A stretch of 64,000 nucleotides of DNA from Aliarcobacter sp. (GCA_028688995.1 JAQTXB010000003.1:62001-126000); one strand, 5' to 3'. Positions 1-7,819 are shown, counted from the stretch's first letter. The notes: a model not told the origin generated them from the sequence alone. Numbers and translations: made by a program.

Positions 1-352
1 AGATGTTTCATTTGTTGGTTGGACATTTAATAGGGATTTTGCTTTAAAAAACAAACAATTAATAAACTCATTTTTAGATGCAACATTACAAAGTAAAAAG
101 ATATTAAATTCTGATAATCAAGAGTGGAATAGAATAAGAAAAGATATGAATGCAACTGATGATGAAACTTTTGAAGCCCTAAAAAGTGGATATAAAAAAG
201 GAATAATCAAAGAGTTTAGCCAAGAAAATATAGATAATTTGATAAAAGTATTCAAAATTTTATTAGAAGAGGGTGGCTCAAATTTTGTAGGTGAAAGCAC
301 TTCTTTAAGTGATGAAACATTTTGGAAATATAATCCTAAGTTAGATTGGTAA
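1..352 (+). CDS. ABC transporter periplasmic substrate-binding protein, C-terminal part
   Basis: Open reading frame that enters from the left edge (reading frame begins at base 2) and ends at the TAA at 350-352; only about 116 C-terminal residues are visible. The segment is charged and soluble and ends in DW. Identification rests on context: a BPD_transp_1 permease starts 4 bases downstream and an ATPase follows, the usual SBP-permease-ATPase order of NitT/TauT (SsuA/ThiY-like) importers. The substrate cannot be read from this fragment. Because the operon lies upstream of a PQQ-alcohol locus it may belong to it, but that is inference. The promoter is outside the window. Confidence 0.6.
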   Translation, partial: DVSFVGWTFNRDFALKNKQLINSFLDATLQSKKILNSDNQEWNRIRKDMNATDDETFEALKSGYKKGIIKEFSQENIDNLIKVFKILLEEGGSNFVGESTSLSDETFWKYNPKLDW

Positions 353-356
353 AATT

Positions 357-1088
357 GTGAATCAAATAAAATACATATCATTTTTCTTTTTTATTATCCT
401 TTGGCAAGGATTAGCAATTGCTATAAACTCTTCTGTATTTCCAACAGTAATAGACATATTAAGTAATATGTTTCACCATCTTGTAAATGGGGAGTTATTG
501 CACCATTTATACATAACTTTGTATAGAGTTTTTATCGCATTTGTAATTTGTATGATTATTGGAATAACTTTTGGAATTTTAATGGGCGTGTATTCAAAAG
601 TAAATGATATGTTAGATTTTTTATTAATTGTTGGATTAAATCTTCCTGCTTTAGTAACTATTATTATCTGTTATATTTGGTTTGGGCTTAGTGATTTTTC
701 AGCACTTTTAGCTGTGATTATAAACAAAGTTCCAATAATAGTTGTAAATATAAGAGAGGGTGCAAGGGCAATTGAACAAAAATATTTTGATTTGGCAATT
801 GTTTATAATATTCCAAAAAATGAAGTGATAAAGAAAATCTATTTACCTCAGTTATATCCTTATATTATGGCAACAACTAGATTGTCATTATCTTTGATTT
901 GGAAGATAGTTTTATTTGTGGAACTCTTAGGTAGAAGTGATGGAATTGGATTTCAAATATCTATGTTTTTCCAATTTTTTGATATTAAATCAATTTTATC
1001 TTATTCATTCGCTTTTATTTTTGTTGTTTTATTAATAGAAAGTCTAATTTTAAAACCACTTGACAATAGAATAAAAAGATGGAAATAA
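357..1088 (+). CDS. ABC transporter permease, NitT/TauT (SsuC-like) family
   Basis: 243-residue hydrophobic protein with about six membrane segments and the cytoplasmic EAA-type loop around residues 125-165 (sequence beginning NIREGARAIE and including the NIPKNEVIKKIYLPQ stretch), the signature of binding-protein-dependent permeases. It starts at a GTG four bases after the stop of the preceding binding-protein gene and ends one base before the ATPase start, so the three are surely one transcript with translational coupling. The family imports small organic or inorganic anions, sulfonates or pyrimidines; the substrate here is unknown. Confidence 0.85.
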   Translation: MNQIKYISFFFFIILWQGLAIAINSSVFPTVIDILSNMFHHLVNGELLHHLYITLYRVFIAFVICMIIGITFGILMGVYSKVNDMLDFLLIVGLNLPALVTIIICYIWFGLSDFSALLAVIINKVPIIVVNIREGARAIEQKYFDLAIVYNIPKNEVIKKIYLPQLYPYIMATTRLSLSLIWKIVLFVELLGRSDGIGFQISMFFQFFDIKSILSYSFAFIFVVLLIESLILKPLDNRIKRWK

Positions 1089-1089
1089 T

Positions 1090-1788
1090 ATGATAAATAT
1101 AAATATCCAAGAAAAAAAATATAATAAAAATACAATTTTAGAAAATATAAATATTGATGTAAAAGAGGGTGAGTTTTTATCAATAATTGGTCCATCTGGT
1201 TGTGGGAAAACTACTCTTTTAAATATTATTGCTTCTTTAGATAAAGATTTCCAAGGGCAATTAAAAGGTGACTTTTCAAATATCTCTTTTATGTTTCAAG
1301 ACCATAGATTACTTCCATGGCTTACAATAAAAGAGAATTTACTGCTTGTTTCAAAAGATAAAAATTTACAAGAGATAGAAAATTTAATAAAATCTGTAGG
1401 TTTAGAAAATATTTTGGAACAATATCCAAATAAACTATCAGGTGGAATGGCAAGAAGAGTTGCACTTATTCGAGCTTTTTTAAATAAACCAAAACTAATA
1501 CTTTTGGATGAGCCATTTATCTCTTTGGATTATCCAACTTCTATTGGTTTAAAAAAAGATTTTTTAAACTTTTGCCAAGAGTACAAACCAACTGTAATTT
1601 TAGTAACTCACGATTTAAGTGAAGCAATTTTTTTATCAAATAGAATTCTATTTTTTGGAAAAAATCCAGCAAGACAAATATATGAATTTATAAATCCAAA
1701 TAATCAAGAGTTCAATTTAAAAAGAATTGATGAGATAAAAAATGAAATTCTAGAAACTTATCCCAAAATATTAGAAGGAATCCTATGA
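1090..1788 (+). CDS. ABC transporter ATP-binding protein, NitT/TauT (SsuB-like) family
   Basis: 232-residue cytoplasmic ATPase that energises the permease encoded immediately upstream. Walker A is GPSGCGKTT at residues 34-42, the ABC signature is LSGGMARR, and Walker B is LILLDEP followed by the conserved switch histidine in VTHD. The length is normal for SsuB/TauB proteins. The stop codon overlaps the start of the next gene (ATGA, 1785-1788), so the DUF411 gene is translationally coupled to the transporter. Confidence 0.9.
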   Translation: MININIQEKKYNKNTILENINIDVKEGEFLSIIGPSGCGKTTLLNIIASLDKDFQGQLKGDFSNISFMFQDHRLLPWLTIKENLLLVSKDKNLQEIENLIKSVGLENILEQYPNKLSGGMARRVALIRAFLNKPKLILLDEPFISLDYPTSIGLKKDFLNFCQEYKPTVILVTHDLSEAIFLSNRILFFGKNPARQIYEFINPNNQEFNLKRIDEIKNEILETYPKILEGIL

Positions 1789-2186
1789 AAAAATGTAGTT
1801 TAATTTTAGCCTTAAGTTTAAGCTTATTTGCACAAAATCAAAAGATGCAAATTTATAAACCAGTTACAAGCTCTTGTCCTCAATCTTGGTTAGATGAGAT
1901 GCAAAAAAATGTAGATGAAGTACAAATTGTCTCTTTAATGGATGTGAAAAATTTAAAAAGAGAAGTTGGAGTTCCAAAAGAAATTCAATCTTGTAATACT
2001 TCAATTATAGATGATTATATTTTTGAGGGAAATGTTCCTGCCCTTGCTATAAAAGACTTTTTTAAAGATATTCCAAAAAATGCAATTGGTTTATCACTTC
2101 CTGCTTATGAAAATGATAAAGAAGAAAAAACTGTATTTATCATATTTGAAAATAAAACATATAAAGAGTTTGGAAAATATCACTAA
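1785..2186 (+). CDS. Exported DUF411-family protein lacking the CxCC motif
   Basis: 133-residue protein with a short signal peptide (residues 1-16, ending LFA). The rest matches the DUF411 pattern: SSCPQSW near residue 30, then GVPKEIQSCNTSIIDDYIFEGNVPA and a GLSLPA motif. DUF411 proteins are small periplasmic proteins often linked to metal, especially copper, handling, and normally carry CGCC before the first Trp; here only one cysteine remains there, plus the later SC. The gene overlaps the ATPase by four bases and is closed by a hairpin whose stem contains its own stop codon. A role as a metal or cofactor carrier for the transporter is speculative. Confidence 0.75.
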   Translation: MKKCSLILALSLSLFAQNQKMQIYKPVTSSCPQSWLDEMQKNVDEVQIVSLMDVKNLKREVGVPKEIQSCNTSIIDDYIFEGNVPALAIKDFFKDIPKNAIGLSLPAYENDKEEKTVFIIFENKTYKEFGKYH

Positions 2187-2206
2187 TTTTAGTGATATTT
2201 TTTTTA
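2174..2206 (+). terminator. Intrinsic terminator after the ABC/DUF411 operon
   Basis: Perfect 11-bp stem AAATATCACTA / TAGTGATATTT with a 4-base loop, followed by a run of Ts. The stop codon of the DUF411 gene lies at the top of the left arm and in the loop. It separates the ABC operon from the porin promoter. Confidence 0.85.
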
Positions 2207-2250
2207 TTGTTAAAAGTTCTCAATCTAATCAAAAAAATAATTTTTATGGC

Positions 2251-2328
2251 ACGCTATATTCAGGCTATATAAACGCTATAAATAGGCTATTTTAGGGCTA
2301 TATTTAGGCTATTTGATGCTGTTATAAT
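2251..2328 (+). promoter_or_regulatory. Porin promoter with six 11-bp-phased GCTA operator repeats
   Basis: GCTA cores start at 2253, 2264, 2275, 2286, 2297 and 2308, every 11 bp without exception, with consensus (A)(G/C)GCTATANTN. A perfect -10 TATAAT follows at 2323-2328, its first base 15 bp after the last GCTA. No TTGACA-like -35 is seen, so transcription probably needs an activator bound to the repeats. Direct repeats at 11 bp are the usual target form of OmpR/PhoB-type response regulators. The same arrangement occurs at four other promoters in this locus. Confidence 0.8.
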
Positions 2329-2386
2329 AACGAATGCGAGATTTGTTTTTAGGTGAATTCTTGTAAAAATTATTTTAGGATTGAAG

Positions 2387-3580
2387 ATGAAAAAATTAGG
2401 ATTATTAAGTATTGCTGCATCAATTGCTGTTACATCTATGATGGCTGGAAACGTTGAATTAGTATCTGATTTAAAAATTTATGGAGATGCTGAAGTTAGA
2501 GGAATATCTGTAAAAGGTGACACAGATACAGTAAAAAAAGATAAACAAGTATTAGACTCAAAACTTAGAGTTAATTTGGATTTTAAAACTGTTGAGGGAA
2601 TAGTAGTTCATTCAAGAATAGAGTTAAAAAATGATGCATGGGGTGATAACTCAAATGATACATTTACTTGGGATGAAGCAAATGTTTTAGTACCTTTTGA
2701 TAAAGATAAATTCTTATTAGCTGGACGTGTAAATGATACTTATGGAACACCATTTTATGGTTCTAATGGGGATAAAATCGATTTAGCACTATTTGGTTAC
2801 AAACCAGTTGAAAATGTTTTATTATATGCCTTTGATTTTAAAGCTGTTGAGGGTAAAAATAATGACCAAAATACATTCTTAGGTACAAATACTACAGGTA
2901 CAGGTGACTTTGATGCTTATTCTGTTGGGGGACAAATTACCCTTGATAAACTTGTAGTTGGTGGAAGATATGTTTATTTACAAAATAACACTGAAACATC
3001 AACTGGTTCATCTATATATAATGACGCAACAAGCCATATGTTTAATGCCTTTACTATGGGACAAATTGCTGATTTAGATTTACAAGCACAAGTTGAAAAA
3101 AGAATTGGTGATAAAACAAATTCAAGTGCTGGACAAACTGACGAAAAAATGTTTGGAGCTTATTTAAAAGTTGCTAAACAAATTAATGATTTTAATGTAG
3201 GAATGGCTGCTTTACAAACAAAAGATGGTTATGTTGCAGGTCAAAACTTACCAGTTACATATTTAACTAATGATGATTTAGGAACAGCTTCTCTTGATAG
3301 AGTTGGAAAATATGGAGATACTTCATTAGTAGCTTTAAATTTTGCATATGATGCAACAAAAGCATTAACATTAGAGGCAAATTTAGGTCAACATGATATT
3401 AAAGATGCAACTTTTATGAAAATTAATAAAGATTTAAAAATCACAGAATACGATGCGGGATTAGCTTATAAACTTAATAAAAGCGCAATTGTTAGTTTAA
3501 GATATGCATTAGGTACTTTTGATGAGAGTAGTTTAGATGATATGCAAACAGTTGTAGCAGCAGTTAATATCAACTTCTAA
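2387..3580 (+). CDS. Outer-membrane porin
   Basis: 397 residues starting at the ATG at 2387, six bases after AGGA (2377-2380); a TTG at 2381 is too close to this ribosome site. A signal peptide ends near residue 20 (TSMMA before GNVELV). The mature part alternates short polar and hydrophobic strands and ends in an aromatic residue (AAVNINF), as expected for a beta-barrel porin of the Campylobacterota major-outer-membrane type. It lies alone behind the strongest GCTA-repeat promoter of the locus, so it is probably the alcohol- or substrate-specific entry channel of the PQQ system; that role is inference. Confidence 0.85.
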   Translation: MKKLGLLSIAASIAVTSMMAGNVELVSDLKIYGDAEVRGISVKGDTDTVKKDKQVLDSKLRVNLDFKTVEGIVVHSRIELKNDAWGDNSNDTFTWDEANVLVPFDKDKFLLAGRVNDTYGTPFYGSNGDKIDLALFGYKPVENVLLYAFDFKAVEGKNNDQNTFLGTNTTGTGDFDAYSVGGQITLDKLVVGGRYVYLQNNTETSTGSSIYNDATSHMFNAFTMGQIADLDLQAQVEKRIGDKTNSSAGQTDEKMFGAYLKVAKQINDFNVGMAALQTKDGYVAGQNLPVTYLTNDDLGTASLDRVGKYGDTSLVALNFAYDATKALTLEANLGQHDIKDATFMKINKDLKITEYDAGLAYKLNKSAIVSLRYALGTFDESSLDDMQTVVAAVNINF

Positions 3581-3587
3581 AAATAAA

Positions 3588-3692
3588 ATGGATATTGTAA
3601 AAGAACATGGATTAGGTGTAATTGGAATAATAGGACTTATTGGTATTTATATCAATATGTTTTATCAAATAGAGTACATTTTAACCCATTAG
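3588..3692 (+). CDS. Possible 34-residue single-span membrane peptide
   Basis: Small open frame starting at ATG 3588, eight bases after the porin stop: MDIVKEHGLGVIGIIGL then a continued hydrophobic stretch, ending ILTH. It has one plausible transmembrane helix (about residues 9-28). No Shine-Dalgarno sequence precedes the ATG. It sits between the porin and the hairpin at 3698-3721, so it would be carried on the porin transcript. It may be real or a chance frame. Confidence 0.35.
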   Translation: MDIVKEHGLGVIGIIGLIGIYINMFYQIEYILTH

Positions 3693-3697
3693 AAAAT

Positions 3698-3721
3698 ATG
3701 CCATCTTTAAAAGGATGGCGT
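3698..3721 (+). terminator. Probable hairpin terminator after the porin
   Basis: Stem GCCATC / GATGGC extended by T-G, T-A and outer pairs, with a short A-rich loop. The tract downstream (ATTAAATAAAA) is A/T rich but has no run of Ts, so termination may be weak or the hairpin may protect the 3' end. Confidence 0.5.
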
Positions 3722-3735
3722 ATTAAATAAAACAA

Positions 3736-3757
3736 TTAATTGATTTAAATCAATTAA
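3736..3757. promoter_or_regulatory. FNR/CRP-type palindrome upstream of the REC-PilZ gene
   Basis: A perfect 22-bp inverted repeat centred between 3746 and 3747, whose core TTGATTTAAATCAA (3740-3753) equals the FNR-family consensus TTGAT-N4-ATCAA. A TATAAT lies at 3783-3788 and the downstream gene begins at 3816. The centre is about 36 bp before that -10, intermediate between the classic class I and class II activator positions. Binding by a Crp/Fnr-family regulator is inferred. Confidence 0.6.
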
Positions 3758-3815
3758 AAGTTTATTGGAAATAGTTAAAATTTATAATGGATAAAATTTA
3801 ACTTGAGGGAATTTA

Positions 3816-4928
3816 TTGCTTAATGTTTTTTTACTAACATATTTCACAAAAAAATTGAATTTGATTATTATTGAAAAAGACAACTCAATAACAAACAAAT
3901 ATGGTGAATATCTTTACTCAATTTTTAAAAATATAACAATATATGATTGTCAAAAAAAGTTTTTGTCTGAATTAGATAGTAATAACTTTGATATTTTGCT
4001 ATTTGATAATGACATTTATGATATAGAATCTACATTTTTATTTGTGAAAGATGTACATACAATTAATCCCTTAATAAAAGTAATTATATTTTCTAAATAT
4101 GTTGATTATCATATTTTGATGAAATGTTTCAAATATAATGTTACTGGTTTTATGTGTTGTAATAGTAATGAGCAAGATTTAAAAGACTTTTTAAAAGTAG
4201 CTGTTAAAAAACTTTTAATGAATAATAGTAATAAATTTAATGAAAATAAAAATAAATTTGATGTAATTGATTGTTTGAAATTTTTAAAGAATGAACAACC
4301 AACTATTAGATTAGTCAATCATTTTAAGGGAATAGCAATTATTAGAGTTGCTGAAATTTTGGATTTTAGTGATGAAATAATAAAAATAAAAATTGATAAT
4401 ACGCAACTAAAAACTATCAAAGAAAATGATCATGTAGTTATCTCTTCTAAACATTTAGGTGTTGAAATATTAACTATTACAAAATCTTTTGATTATGAAA
4501 AAAGTGAAATTGATTTAATCTATAACAATCTTATAGATTCATATGTTCATCATAGAAAAAAACCAAGAGTTGATCCTAAAAGAAATTCAAGTGTTATTAT
4601 TGAAATAGATAATAAATTTATAAAAGTTGATATTATGAATATCTCAATTGATCATGTATTATGTATTTCAAAAGAATTAAATACAGAATTAAAAATCCAT
4701 TCAAATGTAAAAATTGCTATAAATTGTCATATTGATAATAAAATTGCTAATAATCTAAATTATATTATCAAAACAACTGCTTTTGTAAAAGAGATATTTT
4801 ATACAGTTGATGGTGAAAAAATACTTTTTAAATTTAAATTAGATGAACAAGATCATCGAATTTTAGATAAATATATATCATTTAGAATAAAAGAAATTAT
4901 AAAAGAATTAAAAAGTAAAACTACATAA
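3816..4928 (+). CDS. Response-regulator-like protein with divergent PilZ-like C-terminus
   Basis: 370 residues. The start is taken as TTG at 3816 because GAGGGA lies five bases upstream; no nearby ATG fits. Residues about 15-130 look like a receiver domain (LIIIEKD acidic pocket, then ILLFDND with the candidate phospho-acceptor Asp). Residues about 235-365 resemble a PilZ domain: an RKKPR stretch, which recalls the RxxxR c-di-GMP motif, and an NIS segment where PilZ proteins have (D/N)xSxxG, but the glycine is missing. Output is probably c-di-GMP-dependent or protein-protein; DNA binding is not apparent. It stands alone between a FNR-like palindrome and a hairpin. Confidence 0.55.
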   Translation: MLNVFLLTYFTKKLNLIIIEKDNSITNKYGEYLYSIFKNITIYDCQKKFLSELDSNNFDILLFDNDIYDIESTFLFVKDVHTINPLIKVIIFSKYVDYHILMKCFKYNVTGFMCCNSNEQDLKDFLKVAVKKLLMNNSNKFNENKNKFDVIDCLKFLKNEQPTIRLVNHFKGIAIIRVAEILDFSDEIIKIKIDNTQLKTIKENDHVVISSKHLGVEILTITKSFDYEKSEIDLIYNNLIDSYVHHRKKPRVDPKRNSSVIIEIDNKFIKVDIMNISIDHVLCISKELNTELKIHSNVKIAINCHIDNKIANNLNYIIKTTAFVKEIFYTVDGEKILFKFKLDEQDHRILDKYISFRIKEIIKELKSKTT

Positions 4929-4930
4929 AT

Positions 4931-4950
4931 AAAAGAGATAGTCTCTTTTC
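4931..4950 (+). terminator. Short hairpin terminator
   Basis: AAAAGAGA / TCTCTTTT, eight base pairs with a three-base loop, ending in a T-rich stretch, directly after the stop of the REC-PilZ-like gene. Confidence 0.65.
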
Positions 4951-4952
4951 TT

Positions 4953-4976
4953 ATTCCCAACGTCAACATTGGGAAT
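4953..4976. repeat. REP-like palindrome
   Basis: ATTCCCAA (4953-4960) and TTGGGAAT (4969-4976) form an eight-base inverted repeat around an eight-base loop. The CCCAA/TTGGG core and flanks recall dispersed intergenic REP-type palindromes, and a related copy lies at 6116-6143 on the other side of the luciferase-like gene. Confidence 0.4.
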
Positions 4977-4999
4977 GAAGAAAATCTTTTATAATCAAA

Positions 5000-5998
5000 T
5001 CACTCAAACCAAACTTTAGAAATCAGTTCATAAGATTTTATTCTATCTTCTGGATTATATATCATACAATTTATCATTATTTCATTCGCACCAGTTCTTT
5101 CAATCAAATTTTCAAGTCTTTCTTTTACAACTTGGGGTGTTCCCCATATTGATTCTCTTGTTTTATGTCTTATGCTTTTTTCTTCCCACTCTTGCCATAA
5201 ACTATTCATGTCTTTTGTGGGTTTTTGTAATTGTTTATCATCACCTCTATTTAGATAAAGAAATTTTTGTAGCTCACTTGTGGCTAAATATTGGGCTTCT
5301 TCATTTGTTTGGGCACAAATTACATTTATACAAATCATTACATAAGGCTCTTTTAGTTGCGCAGATGGTTTAAAGTTTGCATGATATATTTTTACTGCAT
5401 CATCCATTGAATCAGGTGCAAAGTGTGAGGCAAAAACAAAAGGTAAACCTTTTTGTGCAGCTAATTGGGCACTAAAAGTGCTAGAACCAAGCAACCAAAT
5501 TGGAATATCTAATCCATATCCAGGTATTGCTTTTATTCCTTTACTTCCAGCTTCATTTGATAAATAGTATTGTAAATATTTAAGCATCATAGGAAAATCT
5601 GAACCATCATTATTTGGGTCTCGTCTAAGAGCTAACATTGTTTGTCTATCAGTTCCAGGCGCTCTTCCTAAACCTAAATCTATTCTATTTGGATATAAAG
5701 ACTCCAAAGTTCCAAATTGTTCAGCAATAACTAATGGCGCATGATTAGGAAGCATGATTCCACCTGAACCAATTCTAATTTTGTTAGTTTTTGCTCCAAT
5801 ATAACTTAATATTACAGAAGTTGCAGCACTTGCAATTCCACTAAAATTGTGATGTTCAGCAACCCAATATCTAGTAAATCCAAACTTTTCAACAGCCTGA
5901 GCAAGTTTTGTACTATTTTCTATGGCTTGTGATATTGAAAAACCCTGTGCAACTGGAACTAAATCTAATACGGATAGTGGTATTTTTTTATTATTCAT
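5000..5998 (-). CDS. LLM-class (luciferase-like) flavin-dependent oxidoreductase
   Basis: 332-residue cytoplasmic TIM-barrel protein of the bacterial-luciferase superfamily (YhbW/MsnO8-like). Recognisable motifs are RYWVAEHHN near residue 45, the IRIGSGGIMLPNHAPLVIAEQ segment, and RIDLGLGRAPGTD near residue 105-118. Members use FMNH2 or F420 to oxidise varied small molecules, and the substrate is not predictable. It is not luxA: there is no luxB, luxCDE or second subunit. It has its own orientation and no GCTA repeats upstream, so membership of the PQQ regulon is not supported. REP-like palindromes bracket it. Confidence 0.85.
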   Translation of the reverse strand: MNNKKIPLSVLDLVPVAQGFSISQAIENSTKLAQAVEKFGFTRYWVAEHHNFSGIASAATSVILSYIGAKTNKIRIGSGGIMLPNHAPLVIAEQFGTLESLYPNRIDLGLGRAPGTDRQTMLALRRDPNNDGSDFPMMLKYLQYYLSNEAGSKGIKAIPGYGLDIPIWLLGSSTFSAQLAAQKGLPFVFASHFAPDSMDDAVKIYHANFKPSAQLKEPYVMICINVICAQTNEEAQYLATSELQKFLYLNRGDDKQLQKPTKDMNSLWQEWEEKSIRHKTRESIWGTPQVVKERLENLIERTGANEIMINCMIYNPEDRIKSYELISKVWFE

Positions 5999-6115
5999 TT
6001 TATCTCCATTTCAAAGAATAGTATATAAGAATTTTCTTTTACTATGATAGAACAAAATTACTATAAGATTGCCTAAAAATGCAAATTCCGGAATTTCTTT
6101 TATTTTAAACTTATA

Positions 6116-6143
6116 CATTCCAATCCAGAGCTTGGGAACGAGA
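6116..6143. repeat. REP-like palindrome, imperfect
   Basis: Contains TTCCAA (6118-6123) and TTGGGAA (6132-6138) around GAGC, a degenerate inverted repeat resembling the element at 4953-4976. It lies immediately downstream of the DUF302 gene in the convergent-free gap before the luciferase-like gene. Confidence 0.35.
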
Positions 6144-6146
6144 AAA

Positions 6147-6608
6147 TCAATCTAAACTTTTAAGAATCAAACCCTTTAAAACCTCATTTATTTTATCAGC
6201 GATTTTATCGCCACTTTTAAAAGCTTTATATTTTTTATATGAGATGAAATTTTCATTTTTACTATTTTGATAAACAGACAAACCAAGTGGGCAGTAGTTT
6301 ATGTTATTGGGATTTTCTTCTACCATTTGCAAAGTGAAGCTACTTTTACAAATACCTAGATTTATTCCTTCTTTTAAAACACCTTTTTTTTCAAGAAGAA
6401 CGGCTACTTCATTTGTGGCTTTTGCAAGATTTAGTTCATATACGATTGTAAAACCCTCAAAATTTATCTCATCTTTTAGGTTTAGTAAATTCTCTTGAAA
6501 AGTTCTATTATCTGTTTTTATTATGAAAATATTTTCATTCTCAATTATTTCATAATTGGCTTTTAAAAAAGAGCATAATAGAAAAATGCTCAAGAGAATT
6601 TTTATCAT
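6147..6608 (-). CDS. Exported DUF302-family protein of the PQQ-alcohol locus
   Basis: 153 residues with a signal peptide (about residues 1-17, ending FLKA). The mature part matches the DUF302 fold: an N-terminal strand pattern, FTIVYELNLAKA, then GICKSSFTLQMVEENPN and YCPLGLSVY. It overlaps the upstream binding-protein gene by four bases (ATGA at 6605-6608), so both are made from the divergent GCTA-repeat promoter at 7779-7812. DUF302 proteins occur beside PQQ-linked dehydrogenases in other proteobacteria, but their biochemical role is not known. Confidence 0.8.
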   Translation of the reverse strand: MIKILLSIFLLCSFLKANYEIIENENIFIIKTDNRTFQENLLNLKDEINFEGFTIVYELNLAKATNEVAVLLEKKGVLKEGINLGICKSSFTLQMVEENPNNINYCPLGLSVYQNSKNENFISYKKYKAFKSGDKIADKINEVLKGLILKSLD

Positions 6609-7753
6609 TTTTTACACTTCATTTCAAATGGAGCAATTCCCAAAGTATCCAAATCAGTAATTGGATGTAAAAATCCCTCTTGTGGTGAAGTTGAGATTAA
6701 TGCCCTTGGTTGAATCAAAGAAATAGGCATTCTTAACTGTCCATTATAATCCCTAAAAGATAGTTTTCTTCCCATATATGCTGCCACATCAAAATCATCT
6801 GAATAGATAAAATCAAGATTTGTTTTAAAATCAGCTGTTTTTGTTTTCATTATTGAGCTTATGATTGTTCGAACAGCTACCCAATTTGAAAAGTCTTTTG
6901 ATTCCATCCATCTTGAAGCAAACCCTTCAAATCTACTTTGCATTTGTGCTGCTCCATTTGATTCTATTACTTTATTCCAAGTAACAGGAGTTAATCCTTG
7001 AGTTCCTGCAACTGGTCTTGGAAGCCAAGAGTTAAAATAAATAGACTCTCCAAAATCTCCAAAATAATCAGCAATTACAAGAACATCATAATCTTTTGCT
7101 TGGGTAAATACTGGAAACTCATCAGTGGCTCTTCTTCTAATATCTGTGTTATTTTCCCAAACTTTCTCTTTTACGATATTTGCACCAAACTTTTTAACAG
7201 CTCTTTTTATATCGTCACTTATTTGAATATCTTTTGGATTTTTTCCAGAAATTAGAAAAATATCTTTGAAGTTTCTTTTTACTAAAAATTGAACTAATCC
7301 ATCATAAAGCATTGCATTACTGGCAATCGTATGAATTAGGTTTTTATTGCAATAATCTTTTCTTAAATCTGTACTTTGACTTCCTGCATTTATAAGTAAA
7401 ACATCTTTTGAAAGGGGATTAGCGATTAGCTTTTTTAGAAGTTCATCTTCCACATTTAAAATCACATAAGAGTTTTTGTTTTTGATGAACTCTTCAAAAG
7501 CTGTTATTAGTTCATTTTCATCATAAGAAATTTTTGTGATTAGATTGTAATTTTGATTTAAAAACTTTGAACTTTTATTACTATCAATAACAGCTAATTG
7601 CGCTCCACTTAAACCTAAGTTTTTTGGCTCTTCAATTACATTTGATAATACAGGTGGTTTTTCTATTTTTTGTTCTAGATATAAAATATCTACATTTAAC
7701 ACTTGGGCATTTGCATATGCGATTAATAGTAAAAAAAATAAAACGATTTTCAT
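6605..7753 (-). CDS. PQQ-dependent alcohol dehydrogenase system-associated ABC substrate-binding protein
   Basis: 382-residue periplasmic protein with a signal peptide ending ANA at residue 16. It has the type I periplasmic-binding fold pattern (LIANPLSKDVLLINAGSQ; YDVLVIADYFGDFGE) and the highly typical C-terminal segments RDYNGQLRMPI, QPRALISTSPQEGFLHP and TDLDTLG of the family found with PQQ alcohol dehydrogenases (TIGR03863-type). It is expected to work with the ABC exporter-like pair at 10831-12339, although a binding protein with an ABC-2 system is unusual. Transcribed divergently from the beta-propeller operon from a shared operator. Confidence 0.9.
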   Translation of the reverse strand: MKIVLFFLLLIAYANAQVLNVDILYLEQKIEKPPVLSNVIEEPKNLGLSGAQLAVIDSNKSSKFLNQNYNLITKISYDENELITAFEEFIKNKNSYVILNVEDELLKKLIANPLSKDVLLINAGSQSTDLRKDYCNKNLIHTIASNAMLYDGLVQFLVKRNFKDIFLISGKNPKDIQISDDIKRAVKKFGANIVKEKVWENNTDIRRRATDEFPVFTQAKDYDVLVIADYFGDFGESIYFNSWLPRPVAGTQGLTPVTWNKVIESNGAAQMQSRFEGFASRWMESKDFSNWVAVRTIISSIMKTKTADFKTNLDFIYSDDFDVAAYMGRKLSFRDYNGQLRMPISLIQPRALISTSPQEGFLHPITDLDTLGIAPFEMKCKK

Positions 7754-7778
7754 AATTTCTCCAGTATAAATTTTACTA

Positions 7779-7812
7779 AGTATATTAAAAAATTATAGCC
7801 TCAGTTTAGCAA
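7779..7812 (-). promoter_or_regulatory. GCTA-repeat promoter of the binding-protein/DUF302 operon
   Basis: On the minus strand, GCTA cores begin at 7810 and 7799 (11 bp apart), and a -10 TATACT occupies 7784 down to 7779, its first base exactly 15 bases after the second GCTA. It is back to back with the plus-strand repeats starting at 7822, so one bound regulator complex could control both directions. Confidence 0.75.
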
Positions 7813-7819
7813 AATTTTT

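Noticed and set aside
2080..2295. 71-residue frame overlapping the DUF411 gene
   Set aside because: It runs through the terminator and the GCTA operators and has no ribosome site; it is a shadow frame.
2251..2320. Tandem GCTATA repeats read as a CRISPR array or slippage-prone microsatellite
   Set aside because: Units are only 11 bp with no spacers, the same phased unit recurs at four other promoters in fixed relation to the -10, and the non-core bases vary, so operators explain them better.
5000..5998. Bacterial luciferase (bioluminescence)
   Set aside because: Single LLM-family gene with no second subunit or luxCDE; motifs match general YhbW-like oxidoreductases.
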